Source: Streptomyces sp. NBC_01304 (lineage in GTDB: Bacteria > Actinomycetota > Actinomycetes > Streptomycetales > Streptomycetaceae). From it: a stretch of DNA of 64,000 bases. The notes under the pieces are model-generated. The model did no database searches. It was not told the origin of the DNA and saw only the letters and a list, made by a program, of their open reading frames with translations. Position numbers and translations under genes: made by a program. Location: contig NZ_CP109055.1 in NCBI RefSeq assembly GCF_035975855.1, forward strand, positions 6,448,001-6,512,000. The letters are read 5' to 3'. Shown here one piece after another: positions 27,895 to 37,620 of the stretch (position 1 is its first letter; every line of letters begins with the position of its first letter).

Positions 27895-30461
27895 CCGTGC
27901 TGAAGACCTCGATGCGCAACTTCTTCGCGCACAAGGGACGGATGGCGCTGAGCGCCGTCGCGGTCCTGCTGTCCGTGGCGTTCGTCTGCGGGACGCTGGT
28001 GTTCACGGACACCATGAACACCACCTTCGACAAGCTCTTCGCGGCCACCGCCGCCGATGTGACCGTCAGCCCCAAGGACGCCAAGGGCCTCGGCGCCGAG
28101 GAGAACACCGGCAAGCCCGATTCGCTGCCCGCCTCCGCCCTGGAGCAGGCGAAGAAGGCCGAGGGCGTCAAGACCGCCGAGGGCGCCGTGACCAGCGACA
28201 AGGTCACGGTCGTCAACTCCGAGAACAAGAACATGGGCTCCAGTAACGGCGCCCCGACGCTGGCCGGCAACTGGACGCGCAACGACCTGCGTTCGATGCA
28301 GATCACCTCCGGGCACGCCCCGCGCGGACCCACCGAGGTGATGGTCGACGCCGACACCGCCGAGAAGCACCACCTCAAGATCGGCGACGAGCTGCGCACC
28401 ATCGCCGTCACCGGCGACCTCACCGCGAAGATCTCCGGCATCGCCACCTTCAAGGTGACCAACCCCGGTGCCGCCGTCGTCTACTTCGACACCGCCACCG
28501 CCCAGAAGGAACTCCTGGGCGCCACCGGCCGGTTCACCAACCTCAACGTCAGCGCCGCGTCCGGCGTCGATGACGTACAGCTGAAGAAGAACGTCGCCGA
28601 CGTCCTCGGCGCAGGCACGTACAAGCTGCAGACGCAGGACGAGGCCGCCGAGGCCAACAAGTCCAACGTCGGCTTCCTCGACATCATGAAGTACGCGATG
28701 CTCGGCTTCGCCGGGATCGCCTTCCTCGTCGGCATCTTCCTGATCGTCAACACCTTCTCGATGCTGGTCGCCCAGCGCACCCGCGAGATCGGCCTGATGC
28801 GCGCCATCGGGTCGAGCCGCAAGCAGGTCAACCGGTCCGTGCTCGTCGAGGCGCTGATGCTCGGTGTGTTCGGCTCGATCCTCGGGGTCGGGGCGGGCGT
28901 CGGGCTCGCGGTCGGGCTGATGAAGCTGATGTCCGGGATGGGCATGGAGCTGTCGCTCGACGACCTCACGGTCAAGTGGACAACTCCCGTGATCGGCATG
29001 GCACTTGGTGTCGTCGTCACCGTCCTCGCCGCGTACCTTCCGGCCCGTCGTGCGGGCAAGGTCTCGCCGATGGCCGCGCTGCGGGACGCGGGCACGCCGG
29101 CCGACGGCCGGGCCAGTGCGATCCGCGCCCTCATCGGGCTCGTCCTCACCGGCGTCGGCGCCGCCGGGCTCTACCTCGCGGCCACGGCCGACAAGGCGAG
29201 CGAGGGCTCGCTGTTCCTCGGCGGCGGCGTGGTGCTCACCCTCATCGGGTTCGTCGTGGTCGGTCCTGTCCTCGCGGGCGGTGTCGTACGCGTCCTCAGC
29301 GCGGTCGTGCTGCGGATCTTCGGCCCGGTCGGGCGGATGGCCGAGCGGAACGCGCTGCGCAATCCGCGGCGTACCGGTGCGACCGGCGCGGCCCTGATGA
29401 TCGGCCTCGCCCTGGTGGCGTGCCTGTCCGTCGTCGGCTCCTCCATGGTGGCCTCGGCGACCGACCAGCTCGACAAGTCGGTCGGCGCGGACTTCATCGT
29501 CATGGGCGGCCAGCAGCCGATCGTGCCGCAGGCCCAGGAGGCGCTGCGCAAGGCGGACGGCATCGAGCACTTCACCCGGTACAAGGAGGTGCCGGCGAAG
29601 CTGACCTTGCCGAACGGCAAGACGGAGGACGAAGGGATCATCGCCGCCGACCCGACGTACACCCAGGACGTGCGGCGCGAGACCGTCGCCGGTGAACTCC
29701 CGGCCGCGTACGGCAAGAACGCCATGTCGGTCGGCGACGACTTCGCGAAGCGCGAGGGCCTGAAGGTCGGGGACGAGCTGAGCGTCGCCTTCGCCGGCGG
29801 CAAGACCGCCAAGCTGAAGATCGCGGCCGTCACGTCGGACGACACGTCCATCGACAAGGGCGCGATGTACATGGGCATCCCGACCGCCGAGAGCTATGTC
29901 GGGGCCGCGAAGATGCCACCGGACACGATCATGTTCGCGTCGGCGGTCGAGGGCAAGGAGAAGGAGGCGTACGCCTCCCTCAAGAAGTCGGTCGAGAAGT
30001 ACCCGACGGTCAAGGTCCAGGACCAGACCGACTTCAAGCAGGACCTGAAGGACCAGATCGGCCAGCTGCTCAACATCGTCTACGGGCTCTTGGCGCTGGC
30101 GATCATCGTGGCCGTCCTGGGCGTCGTGAACACCCTTGCCCTGTCCGTGGTCGAGCGGACCCGGGAGATCGGGCTGCTGCGGGCGATCGGCCTCTCGCGC
30201 CGTCAGCTGCGCCGCATGATCCGCCTGGAGTCGGTGGTCATCGCCCTCTTCGGCGCGCTGCTCGGCCTCGGGCTCGGCATGGCCTGGGGTGCGACCGCGC
30301 AGAAGCTGCTCGCCCTTGAGGGGCTGCAGATCCTGGAGATCCCGTGGCCCACGATCGGCTGGGTCTTCGTGGGCTCGGCGTTCGTCGGCCTGTTCGCGGC
30401 GCTGGTGCCGGCGTTCCGGGCGGGGCGGATGAACGTGCTGAACGCGATCGCCACGGACTGA
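27891..30461 (+). CDS. FtsX/MacB-type ABC permease
   Basis: The 856-aa permease has an N-terminal helix (AVAVLLSVAFVCGTLVF), a large extracytoplasmic domain, then two FtsX repeats. Each repeat has the coupling motif: VAQRTREIGLMRAIGSSRKQV (about residue 300) and VVERTREIGLLRAIGLSRRQL (about residue 755). It ends NVLNAIATD. The start ATG overlaps the ATPase stop. Substrate is unknown. The layout matches the permease at 59996, pointing to an ancestral duplication. Confidence 0.93.
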   Translation: MTVLKTSMRNFFAHKGRMALSAVAVLLSVAFVCGTLVFTDTMNTTFDKLFAATAADVTVSPKDAKGLGAEENTGKPDSLPASALEQAKKAEGVKTAEGAVTSDKVTVVNSENKNMGSSNGAPTLAGNWTRNDLRSMQITSGHAPRGPTEVMVDADTAEKHHLKIGDELRTIAVTGDLTAKISGIATFKVTNPGAAVVYFDTATAQKELLGATGRFTNLNVSAASGVDDVQLKKNVADVLGAGTYKLQTQDEAAEANKSNVGFLDIMKYAMLGFAGIAFLVGIFLIVNTFSMLVAQRTREIGLMRAIGSSRKQVNRSVLVEALMLGVFGSILGVGAGVGLAVGLMKLMSGMGMELSLDDLTVKWTTPVIGMALGVVVTVLAAYLPARRAGKVSPMAALRDAGTPADGRASAIRALIGLVLTGVGAAGLYLAATADKASEGSLFLGGGVVLTLIGFVVVGPVLAGGVVRVLSAVVLRIFGPVGRMAERNALRNPRRTGATGAALMIGLALVACLSVVGSSMVASATDQLDKSVGADFIVMGGQQPIVPQAQEALRKADGIEHFTRYKEVPAKLTLPNGKTEDEGIIAADPTYTQDVRRETVAGELPAAYGKNAMSVGDDFAKREGLKVGDELSVAFAGGKTAKLKIAAVTSDDTSIDKGAMYMGIPTAESYVGAAKMPPDTIMFASAVEGKEKEAYASLKKSVEKYPTVKVQDQTDFKQDLKDQIGQLLNIVYGLLALAIIVAVLGVVNTLALSVVERTREIGLLRAIGLSRRQLRRMIRLESVVIALFGALLGLGLGMAWGATAQKLLALEGLQILEIPWPTIGWVFVGSAFVGLFAALVPAFRAGRMNVLNAIATD

Positions 30462-30490
30462 GGCGGACCGGCCCAGGGGGGACGGGGTGG

Positions 30491-30535
30491 GCGGCGGCTC
30501 CGGTGGACGTGCTTCACGTCCGCCGGGGCCGCCGC
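30491..30535. terminator. Bidirectional terminator
   Basis: GCGGCGGCTCCGGTGGACGTG pairs almost fully with CACGTCCGCCGGGGCCGCCGC around a 3-nt loop. It sits between convergent stops (30461 and 30541), so it can serve both genes. Confidence 0.85.
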
Positions 30536-30540
30536 TCAGT

Positions 30541-31974
30541 TCATGGCTGCTGCAGCTCCATCAGTACGTAGCCGCCGCCGGACCCCGCCATCCGGTACGA
30601 GGCGTTCGGATGGAGCTGCTTGGCATAGCCCAGCGGGTCCGGATGGCGGCCGCCGTTCGCGTCCAGGGCGATGAAGCGGGGCGTGACGTCCTTCGTGCCG
30701 CCTATCCAGAACACCTGGCAGCGCGAGGTCAGCCGGCTGATGGGCCCTATGTTCGCCTCGACGCTCGCGCCGTCCGGGATCCGGTCCAGGAGCTGCTCGG
30801 CGGCCTTCACCTGCTCGCTCACCTTGTACGTCCCGGACTCCAGGACGCCCGACAGCGGCAGCGCGGTCGTCAGGGCGAGCGCCGCCGCGGCGACGGCGGC
30901 CGGGAGCTGGGCCGCGTACTTGCGCAGGAACGGGCGCGAGCTGCGGCGCGAGCGGTCGATGGCGTCCACCAGGGCCAGGATCACGATCGGCATGAGGACC
31001 GCGCTGTAGTGCCAGTCCTTGCCCCAGTAGTGATCGTCCTGGGAGAGGAAGCGCCAGCCGAGGGTGGGCAGCGCGGCGATCAGGAGCGGCGAGCGCAGGG
31101 CGAGCAGGCCCGTGGTGGGGATGAGCAGCCAGCCGAGGGTGCGCAGCTTGACGTCGAACCCGGCGAAGGGGTTCGGGTTGCCGCTGACCTTGTCCCAGTA
31201 GCCGTAGTCGCCGGTGGTGTTGAAGGCCGGGATCAGCCAGGTGAACGTGATCAGCGCGGCCACCAGACCGAACGCGGCGACCCCGATCGCCCACGGCACC
31301 GCCCGCGGCGCCTGCTTCCAGGCCCGGATGCCCACCACCGCGGCGATCGCGGCGAGCGTGACCCCCAGGTCCTCCTTGACCAGGACAAGGGGCAGCGCCC
31401 ACAGCAGGGCGGCCCGCCAGCGGCTGAAGAGGATCGCCTCCAGGGAGAAGGCGATCAGCGGCACGGCGAAGGCGATCTCGTGGAAGTCGAACTCGACGGC
31501 GCGCTGCAGCCCCCACGACAGTCCGTACGCGACCCCGATCGCGAGCCCCCGGTTCGGCCCGAGCAGCCGGGACGCGGCCCGCGTCACCGGGATGAGGGAC
31601 ACGGCGAACAGCGCGGCCTGCGCGAGCAGCAGCGTCACCGGCGACGGGAAGAGCCGGTAGAGCGGGGCGAGCGTGGCGGTGATCGGGCTGAAGTGGTCGC
31701 CCAGTATGTGCGCGCCCGGTCCCTTGAGGTCGGCGATCGGCGCCTGGAAGTGGGCGTAGGCACGGATCGCCTGCTCGAAGATCCCGAGGTCCCACGACAT
31801 GGAGGCCATGCGCCGCCAGCGGCAGACCGAGATGATCGCGTACCCGACGAAGAAGGCGGCGGCGAGCAGGTAGGGAATGCGTGGCGCGAGCCGGGCGGCC
31901 ACGGAAGAGTCGGCCTGCGGCCTGACCAGTTCCGGCACGTCCTTGACGGGCGTGGCGAGCTCTGCGCCTGACAT
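30541..31974 (-). CDS. DUF2079 multi-pass membrane protein
   Basis: This 477-aa protein has about nine to ten helices and a C-terminal extracytoplasmic part. Family-type patterns are WDLGIFEQAIRAYAHF, GDHFSPI and VEFDFHEIAFAVPL, known from DUF2079 proteins that look like GT-C-type glycosyltransferases. A loop carries LSQDDHYWGKDWHYSAVLMP. Enzyme activity is not established. ATG 31974 is chosen after a GAAGGG site. It diverges from mfd. Confidence 0.85.
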   Translation of the reverse strand: MSGAELATPVKDVPELVRPQADSSVAARLAPRIPYLLAAAFFVGYAIISVCRWRRMASMSWDLGIFEQAIRAYAHFQAPIADLKGPGAHILGDHFSPITATLAPLYRLFPSPVTLLLAQAALFAVSLIPVTRAASRLLGPNRGLAIGVAYGLSWGLQRAVEFDFHEIAFAVPLIAFSLEAILFSRWRAALLWALPLVLVKEDLGVTLAAIAAVVGIRAWKQAPRAVPWAIGVAAFGLVAALITFTWLIPAFNTTGDYGYWDKVSGNPNPFAGFDVKLRTLGWLLIPTTGLLALRSPLLIAALPTLGWRFLSQDDHYWGKDWHYSAVLMPIVILALVDAIDRSRRSSRPFLRKYAAQLPAAVAAAALALTTALPLSGVLESGTYKVSEQVKAAEQLLDRIPDGASVEANIGPISRLTSRCQVFWIGGTKDVTPRFIALDANGGRHPDPLGYAKQLHPNASYRMAGSGGGYVLMELQQP

Positions 31975-32197
31975 CGGTGGATTTGGCCCTTCGGGAGGTG
32001 GACGCTTCGGAGGTGGGGGTCCAGTAACGGTAAACCTGATGCGGACTGGGTTCCGTACGGGGGACTCCTGTACGAGGACGCTTCGTAGGCCGCTTTTGGA
32101 TCCATGGACGGCTCTCCGAATGGCTCCGTGGACCGGTCCGCGGGGCTTTCTCCGGCGCCTGTCAGTGGTGCGACGTAGGCTGGGAACCCCCGGCCCG

Positions 32198-32378
32198 CCA
32201 GGGCCTGTGTCGGAAGTGGCGTCTGCCCCGCGACGCCCGGCACGCACTCTCGCCGCACCGGCCGAAAGCCCAAGTACGTCCAGTACGAGGACTTCCGGCC
32301 GGCACGCCGAGAGCACGCACCGGACGCCGCAGGGCCCGCCCTCCGGGCGGACGACGCCACTTCCGACACAGGCCCTGG
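32198..32378. mobile_element. MITE-like inverted-repeat element A in the mfd leader
   Basis: This 181-bp element has perfect 26-bp terminal inverted repeats (32198-32223 and 32353-32378) starting CCAGGGCCTGTGTCGGAAGT. It carries no gene. Its interior is homologous, in reverse, to the element at 36043. A TAGGCT -10-like box at 32176-32181 lies just outside it, so the element may be transcribed as a long hairpin in the mfd leader. The rest of the gap (31975-32458) shows no gene. Confidence 0.7.
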
Positions 32379-32458
32379 ACGTGTCGGGCCCTTTGCGTTG
32401 CCCACGCCGTACGCCCGCTCCCCGCCCGCGTACGCACTGCCTGGACGGAAAAGTCTTC

Positions 32459-35400
32459 ATGAGCCTGCACGGTCTGCTCGATGCCGTCGTCAAGGACGCC
32501 GCACTCGCCGAAGCGGTGAAGGCCGCCCAGGACGGCAACCGGATGCACGTGGATCTGGTCGGTCCGCCCGCCGCCCGGCCCTTCGCCGTGGCCGCGCTGG
32601 CCCGCGAGGCCAAGCGGACCGTGCTCGCCGTGACCGCGACGGGGCGCGAGGCGGAGGACCTGGCGGCGGCGCTGCGCTCGCTGCTCGACCCGGACACGGT
32701 CGCCGAGTACCCGTCCTGGGAGACGCTGCCGCACGAGCGGCTCTCGCCCCGTTCGGACACGGTGGGCCGGCGGCTCGCGGTTCTTCGCCGCCTTGCGCAC
32801 CCGAGGCCGGACGACCCCGAGACCGGGCCGGTGAGCGTGGTCGTCGCGCCCGTGCGTTCCGTGCTGCAGCCGCAGGTCAAGGGGCTCGGCGACCTGGAGC
32901 CGGTGAGCCTCGCCCAGGGCCAGTCGGTGGACCTGAACGAGATCGTGGAGGCCCTTGCGGCGGCCGCGTACGCCCGGGTCGAACTGGTCGAGAAGCGCGG
33001 CGAGTTCGCGGTCCGGGGCGGGATCCTGGACGTCTTCCCGCCGACCGAGGAGCACCCCCTCCGCATCGAGTTCTGGGGTGACGAGGTCGAGGAGATCCGT
33101 TACTTCAAGGTCGCCGACCAGCGGTCCCTGGAGATCGCCGAGCACGGCCTGTGGGCGCCGCCCTGCCGGGAGCTGCTGCTCACCGATTCCGTACGGGAGA
33201 AGGCCGCGGCCCTCGCCGAGGCGCATCCGGAGCTCGGCGAACTGCTCGGGAAGATCGCGGAGGGCATCGCGGTCGAGGGCATGGAGTCCCTGGCCCCGGT
33301 CCTGGTCGACGACATGGAGCTGCTGCTCGACGTGCTGCCGAAGGACGCCATGGCGGTCGTCTGCGACCCGGAGCGGGTGCGGACGCGCGCGGCCGACCTG
33401 GTGGCCACGAGCCAGGAGTTCCTGCAGGCCAGCTGGGCCGCGACCGCCGGTGGTGGCGAGGCTCCGATCGACGTGGGCGCGGCCTCGCTGCGGGGCATCG
33501 CGGACGTCCGGGACCACGCACGGGACCTCGGGATGATGTGGTGGTCGGTCTCGCCGTTCGCCGCCGACGAGGAGCTCGACTCCGACACCTTGAAGCTGGG
33601 CATGCACGCCCCGGAGACGTACCGCGGTGACACCGCCCGCGCGCTCGCGGACGCCAAGCAGTGGAACGCCGACGGCTGGCGCACGGTCTTCGTCACCGAG
33701 GCGCACGGCCCGGCCGCCCGCACCGTCGAGGTCCTCGGCGGCGAGGGCATCGCCGCCCGGCTCGACAAGGACCTGGCGGAGATCGCGCCGTCCGTCGTGC
33801 ACGTGGCCTGCGGCTCGATCGACTACGGCTTCGTGGACGCGGCGCTCAAGCTCGCCGTCCTCACCGAGACCGACCTGACCGGCCAGAAGGCGGCCGGCAA
33901 GGACGGTCAGCGGATGCCCGCCCGGCGCCGCAAGACCATCGACCCGCTCACCCTGGAGCAGGGCGACTACATCGTGCACGAGCAGCACGGCGTGGGCCGC
34001 TACATCGAGATGGTCCAGCGCACCGTGCAGAACGCGACCCGCGAATACCTGGTCGTCGAGTACGCCCCCGCCAAGCGCGGCCAGCCCGGCGACCGGCTCT
34101 ACATCCCCACCGACCAGCTGGAGCAGATCACCAAGTACGTGGGCGGCGAGGCCCCGACGATGCACCGCCTCGGCGGCGCCGACTGGACCAAGACCAAGGC
34201 GCGCGCCAAGAAGGCGGTCAAGGAGATCGCCGCCGACCTGATCAAGCTCTACTCCGCGCGCATGGCGGCCCCCGGCCACACCTTCGGCCCGGACACCCCC
34301 TGGCAGCGCGAGCTGGAGGACGCGTTCCCGTACGTGGAGACGCCCGACCAGCTGACCACGATCGCCGAGGTCAAGGAGGACATGGAGAAGTCGGTCCCGA
34401 TGGACCGCCTGATCTGCGGCGACGTCGGCTACGGCAAGACGGAGATCGCGGTCCGCGCGGCCTTCAAGGCCGTCCAGGACGGCAAGCAGGTCGCCGTCCT
34501 GGTGCCGACCACGCTCCTCGTGCAGCAGCACTTCGGGACGTTCACCGAGCGGTACGGCCAATTCCCGGTCGTCGTAAGGGCGTTGAGCCGCTTCCAGAGC
34601 GAGGGCGAGTCGAAGGCCACCCTGGAGGGCCTCAAGGACGGCTCGGTCGACATCGTCATCGGCACCCACCGGCTCTTCTCGTCCGAGACCAAGTTCAAGG
34701 ACCTGGGCCTGGTCATCGTCGACGAGGAGCAGCGGTTCGGCGTCGAGCACAAGGAGCAGCTGAAGAAGCTGCGCGCCAACGTCGACGTACTGACGATGTC
34801 CGCCACCCCCATTCCTCGTACGCTCGAAATGGCAGTGACCGGCATCCGCGAGATGTCGACCATCACGACACCGCCGGAGGAGCGGCACCCGGTCCTCACC
34901 TTCGTGGGTCCGTACGAGGAGAAGCAGATCGGCGCCGCGATCCGGCGTGAACTCCTGCGTGAGGGCCAGGTCTTCTACATCCACAACCGCGTCGAGTCGA
35001 TCGACCGCGCGGCCGCCCGGCTCCGGGAGATCGTGCCGGAGGCGCGGATCGCGACCGCCCACGGGCAGATGTCGGAGTCCGCCCTGGAGCAGGTCGTCGT
35101 CGACTTCTGGGAGAAGAAGTTCGACGTCCTCGTCTCCACGACGATCGTCGAGTCCGGCATCGACATCTCCAACGCCAATACGCTGATCGTCGAGCGCGGC
35201 GACAACTTCGGTCTCTCGCAGCTGCACCAGCTGCGCGGCCGTGTGGGACGAGGCCGCGAGCGCGGTTACGCGTACTTCCTGTACCCGCCGGAGAAGCCGC
35301 TCACCGAGACGGCGCACGAGCGGCTCGCGACCATCGCCCAGCACACCGAGATGGGCGCGGGCATGTACGTCGCGATGAAGGACCTGGAGATCCGCGGCGC

Positions 35401-35989
35401 GGGCAATCTGCTCGGTGGCGAGCAGTCGGGCCACATCGCGGGTGTCGGCTTCGACTTGTACGTACGCATGGTCGGCGAGGCCGTCGCCGACTACCGGGCT
35501 CAGCTGGAAGGCGGCGCGGAGGAGGAGCCGCCGCTCGAGGTGAAGATCGAGCTGCCGGTCGACGCGCACGTCCCGCACGACTACGCGCCCGGCGAGCGGC
35601 TGCGTCTGCAGGCCTACCGCTCGATCGCCTCCGCCAACACTGAGGAGGACATCAAGGCGGTACGCGAGGAACTGGTCGACCGCTACGGCAAGTTGCCCGA
35701 ACCGGTCGAGAACCTGCTCCTGGTCGCCGGGCTGCGGATGCTGGCCCGCGCCTGCGAGGTCGGCGAGATCGTGCTGCAGGGCAACAACATCCGGTTCGCG
35801 CCCGTCGAGCTGCGCGAGTCCCAGGAGCTGCGACTCAAGCGGCTCTACCCGGGCACGGTCATCAAGCCCACCAGCCACCAGCTCCTGGTGCCGCGCCCGA
35901 AGACGGCGAAGGTGGGCGGGAAGCCGGTGGTCGGGCGGGAACTGCTCGGGTGGGTGGGGGAGTTCCTCACCACGATCCTGGGGTCCTGA
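32459..35989 (+). CDS. mfd: Transcription-repair coupling factor
   Basis: Mfd displaces RNA polymerase stalled at DNA damage and recruits UvrA. The 1176-aa protein has the UvrB-like N-terminal domains (FAVRGGILDVFPPTEEHPLR), the RNA-polymerase interaction domain (DYIVHEQHGVGRYIEM), and a RecG-like motor with Walker A GDVGYGKTE, DEEQ box VDEEQRFG, TMSATPIPRTL and QLRGRVGR. A C-terminal domain closes the protein. ATG 32459 lacks a strong ribosome site. The gene is flanked on both sides by related inverted-repeat elements. Confidence 0.97.
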   Translation: MSLHGLLDAVVKDAALAEAVKAAQDGNRMHVDLVGPPAARPFAVAALAREAKRTVLAVTATGREAEDLAAALRSLLDPDTVAEYPSWETLPHERLSPRSDTVGRRLAVLRRLAHPRPDDPETGPVSVVVAPVRSVLQPQVKGLGDLEPVSLAQGQSVDLNEIVEALAAAAYARVELVEKRGEFAVRGGILDVFPPTEEHPLRIEFWGDEVEEIRYFKVADQRSLEIAEHGLWAPPCRELLLTDSVREKAAALAEAHPELGELLGKIAEGIAVEGMESLAPVLVDDMELLLDVLPKDAMAVVCDPERVRTRAADLVATSQEFLQASWAATAGGGEAPIDVGAASLRGIADVRDHARDLGMMWWSVSPFAADEELDSDTLKLGMHAPETYRGDTARALADAKQWNADGWRTVFVTEAHGPAARTVEVLGGEGIAARLDKDLAEIAPSVVHVACGSIDYGFVDAALKLAVLTETDLTGQKAAGKDGQRMPARRRKTIDPLTLEQGDYIVHEQHGVGRYIEMVQRTVQNATREYLVVEYAPAKRGQPGDRLYIPTDQLEQITKYVGGEAPTMHRLGGADWTKTKARAKKAVKEIAADLIKLYSARMAAPGHTFGPDTPWQRELEDAFPYVETPDQLTTIAEVKEDMEKSVPMDRLICGDVGYGKTEIAVRAAFKAVQDGKQVAVLVPTTLLVQQHFGTFTERYGQFPVVVRALSRFQSEGESKATLEGLKDGSVDIVIGTHRLFSSETKFKDLGLVIVDEEQRFGVEHKEQLKKLRANVDVLTMSATPIPRTLEMAVTGIREMSTITTPPEERHPVLTFVGPYEEKQIGAAIRRELLREGQVFYIHNRVESIDRAAARLREIVPEARIATAHGQMSESALEQVVVDFWEKKFDVLVSTTIVESGIDISNANTLIVERGDNFGLSQLHQLRGRVGRGRERGYAYFLYPPEKPLTETAHERLATIAQHTEMGAGMYVAMKDLEIRGAGNLLGGEQSGHIAGVGFDLYVRMVGEAVADYRAQLEGGAEEEPPLEVKIELPVDAHVPHDYAPGERLRLQAYRSIASANTEEDIKAVREELVDRYGKLPEPVENLLLVAGLRMLARACEVGEIVLQGNNIRFAPVELRESQELRLKRLYPGTVIKPTSHQLLVPRPKTAKVGGKPVVGRELLGWVGEFLTTILGS

Positions 35990-36008
35990 CCGGTCCTCGG
36001 GGTCCTGA

Positions 36009-36045
36009 CCTCGGGGTGGCCGCATGCGGTGCGGCCACCCCGAGG
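36009..36045 (+). terminator. mfd terminator
   Basis: CCTCGGGGTGGCCGC (36009-36023) pairs perfectly with GCGGCCACCCCGAGG (36031-36045) around a 7-nt loop, 20 bp after the mfd stop. Its last bases overlap the first bases of the next element. Confidence 0.9.
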
Positions 36046-36247
36046 GCCTGTCTTCAAACTCCCGTCGTCGCCCGAAGGGCGGCCTTGCGGCGTCTGGTGC
36101 GTGCGCTCGGCGTGCCGGGTGGAAGGCTCCGTCGATGGACCGGACGTACTTGGGCTTTCGCCCGGTGCGGCGAGCGTGCGCCCGCTGCGGCAGCAGCTGA
36201 TGTCACTGCGGCGTCGCGGGGCAGGCGGGAGTTTGAAGACAGGCCCT
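36043..36247. mobile_element. MITE-like inverted-repeat element B after mfd
   Basis: This 205-bp element has 22-bp terminal repeats starting AGGGCCTGTCTTCAAACTCC (36043-36064 and 36226-36247). Its reverse complement shares long segments with element A, such as ccgcgacgcc, gaaagcccaagtacgtcc and ggcacgccgag. Only the outer eight bases of the ends match element A (GGGCCTGT). It abuts the 3' end of the GDSL hydrolase gene. Confidence 0.7.
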
Positions 36248-36255
36248 AGCCGGCG

Positions 36256-37533
36256 TCAGAGCTCATTCAGGTCCAGCGCGTCCGCCATCGCCTTGTACCC
36301 CGCGTCGTTCGGGTGCAGCGCGTCACCCGAGTCGTACGCGGGCAGGATGCGGTCCTCGTGCGCCGGGTCGGCCACCGCGCGGTCGAAGTCGACCACCGCG
36401 TCGTACGCGCCCGAGGTGCGGATCCACTTGTTGACGGCGTCCCGCTTGGCCTCGTTCTCGGCGGTGAAGTAGGCCGAGCCCTCGATCGGGGTCAGGGTCG
36501 CGCCGATCACCTTGAGGCCCTTGGAGTGCGCCTGGCGGATCAGCTTGCGGTGGCCGTCGATGAGCTGCTGCACGGAGACCTCGGGGGTCGGGCCGCCGGG
36601 GAAGTTCTCTCCCCAGGTGGTGCCGCCGATGTCGTTGATGCCCTCCAGGACGATGACCGTGCGTACGCCCCGCTCGTCGAGCACGTCCTCCTTGAACCGG
36701 GCGATGCCCTTCTCGCCCGCCCAGACCGTGTCGTTGGTGACCTGGTTGCCGCCGATGCCCTGGTTGAGCACGGCACGCGGCTTCCCGGCGGCGGCCAGCC
36801 GCTCGGCGAGCTCGTCGGGGTAGCGGTTGTTCGCGTCGGCGTGGGAGCCCACGCCGTCGGTGATGGAATCGCCGAAGGTCACGATGCCGTTGCCCCGTAC
36901 GGGCTTTGAGCCGCTGACCTCGACGCCCGAGAGGTAGTACCAGGACGTGCCGGACTCCTTGAACGACGTACCGGCCGCGTCGGAGCGGTGGTCGCCGGAC
37001 GCGCGGTAGCTGGTGGCCGAGGCGAGGTGGTGGAAGGTCGCGGGCCCGGTCTTCTCCGCCAGATACAGCGTCACGGTCACCGACTCGAAGGCCTTCACCT
37101 TGAAGGGCACGCCGTCGCTGAGCGCCTTGCCGCCCGACGGGATCGTCACCGAGTCGTGGCCCTTGCCGAAGGTCAGCTGCCGCACCGAACCCGGCTGTAC
37201 GGAGGCGCCCTTGGCGGTACGTGCCACCGTCGCGCCGGTGATCTTCAGCGGGGTCTTGCCGTAACGGTTGGACAGCTCGATCCGGGCCTTCGTGCCGCTG
37301 TTGGTGACGCGCACCACCTGACGGACGGTGTGGTTGTCGAAGCCCTCCTGCGACCAGTTCGGCGCGAAGGGCGCGGTCGCCGACTGCGGGGAGGCGGCCC
37401 AGGCGCCCTGCCAAGTCGGCGCATGGTGCGCCACCTTGGCCGCGGAAGCGTCGGTGACGGACACGGCCAGCAGCGTCGCCGCCGCCACGAATGCGGTACC
37501 GGCCAGCCGAACCGAGGCACGCTTGGCAATCAT
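36256..37533 (-). CDS. Secreted SGNH/GDSL hydrolase
   Basis: This 425-aa protein starts with a signal peptide (MIAKRASVRLAGTAFVAAAT; cleavage near ASA-AK). A beta-rich domain (residues about 35-185) precedes the SGNH hydrolase. Catalytic blocks are GDSITDG (Ser), GIGGNQV (Gly), LEGINDIGG (Asn) and DALHPNDAGY (Asp, His). It is probably an extracellular esterase or lipase. ATG 37533 follows GGGGTGGGG; upstream ATGs are less likely. Confidence 0.9.
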   Translation of the reverse strand: MIAKRASVRLAGTAFVAAATLLAVSVTDASAAKVAHHAPTWQGAWAASPQSATAPFAPNWSQEGFDNHTVRQVVRVTNSGTKARIELSNRYGKTPLKITGATVARTAKGASVQPGSVRQLTFGKGHDSVTIPSGGKALSDGVPFKVKAFESVTVTLYLAEKTGPATFHHLASATSYRASGDHRSDAAGTSFKESGTSWYYLSGVEVSGSKPVRGNGIVTFGDSITDGVGSHADANNRYPDELAERLAAAGKPRAVLNQGIGGNQVTNDTVWAGEKGIARFKEDVLDERGVRTVIVLEGINDIGGTTWGENFPGGPTPEVSVQQLIDGHRKLIRQAHSKGLKVIGATLTPIEGSAYFTAENEAKRDAVNKWIRTSGAYDAVVDFDRAVADPAHEDRILPAYDSGDALHPNDAGYKAMADALDLNEL

Positions 37534-37620
37534 TTTCCCCACCCCTTGCATGTGTTCGATCACTTACGAACATCACTAAGCGTGGGGTGGCCCCGGGCAT
37601 TCCCGGCCCGGGGAAATTCT

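Noticed and set aside
32162..36025. A 1287-codon reverse open frame across mfd
   Set aside because: It is antisense to a perfect Mfd and has the Arg/Gly/Leu/Val-rich composition typical of shadow frames in high-GC DNA.
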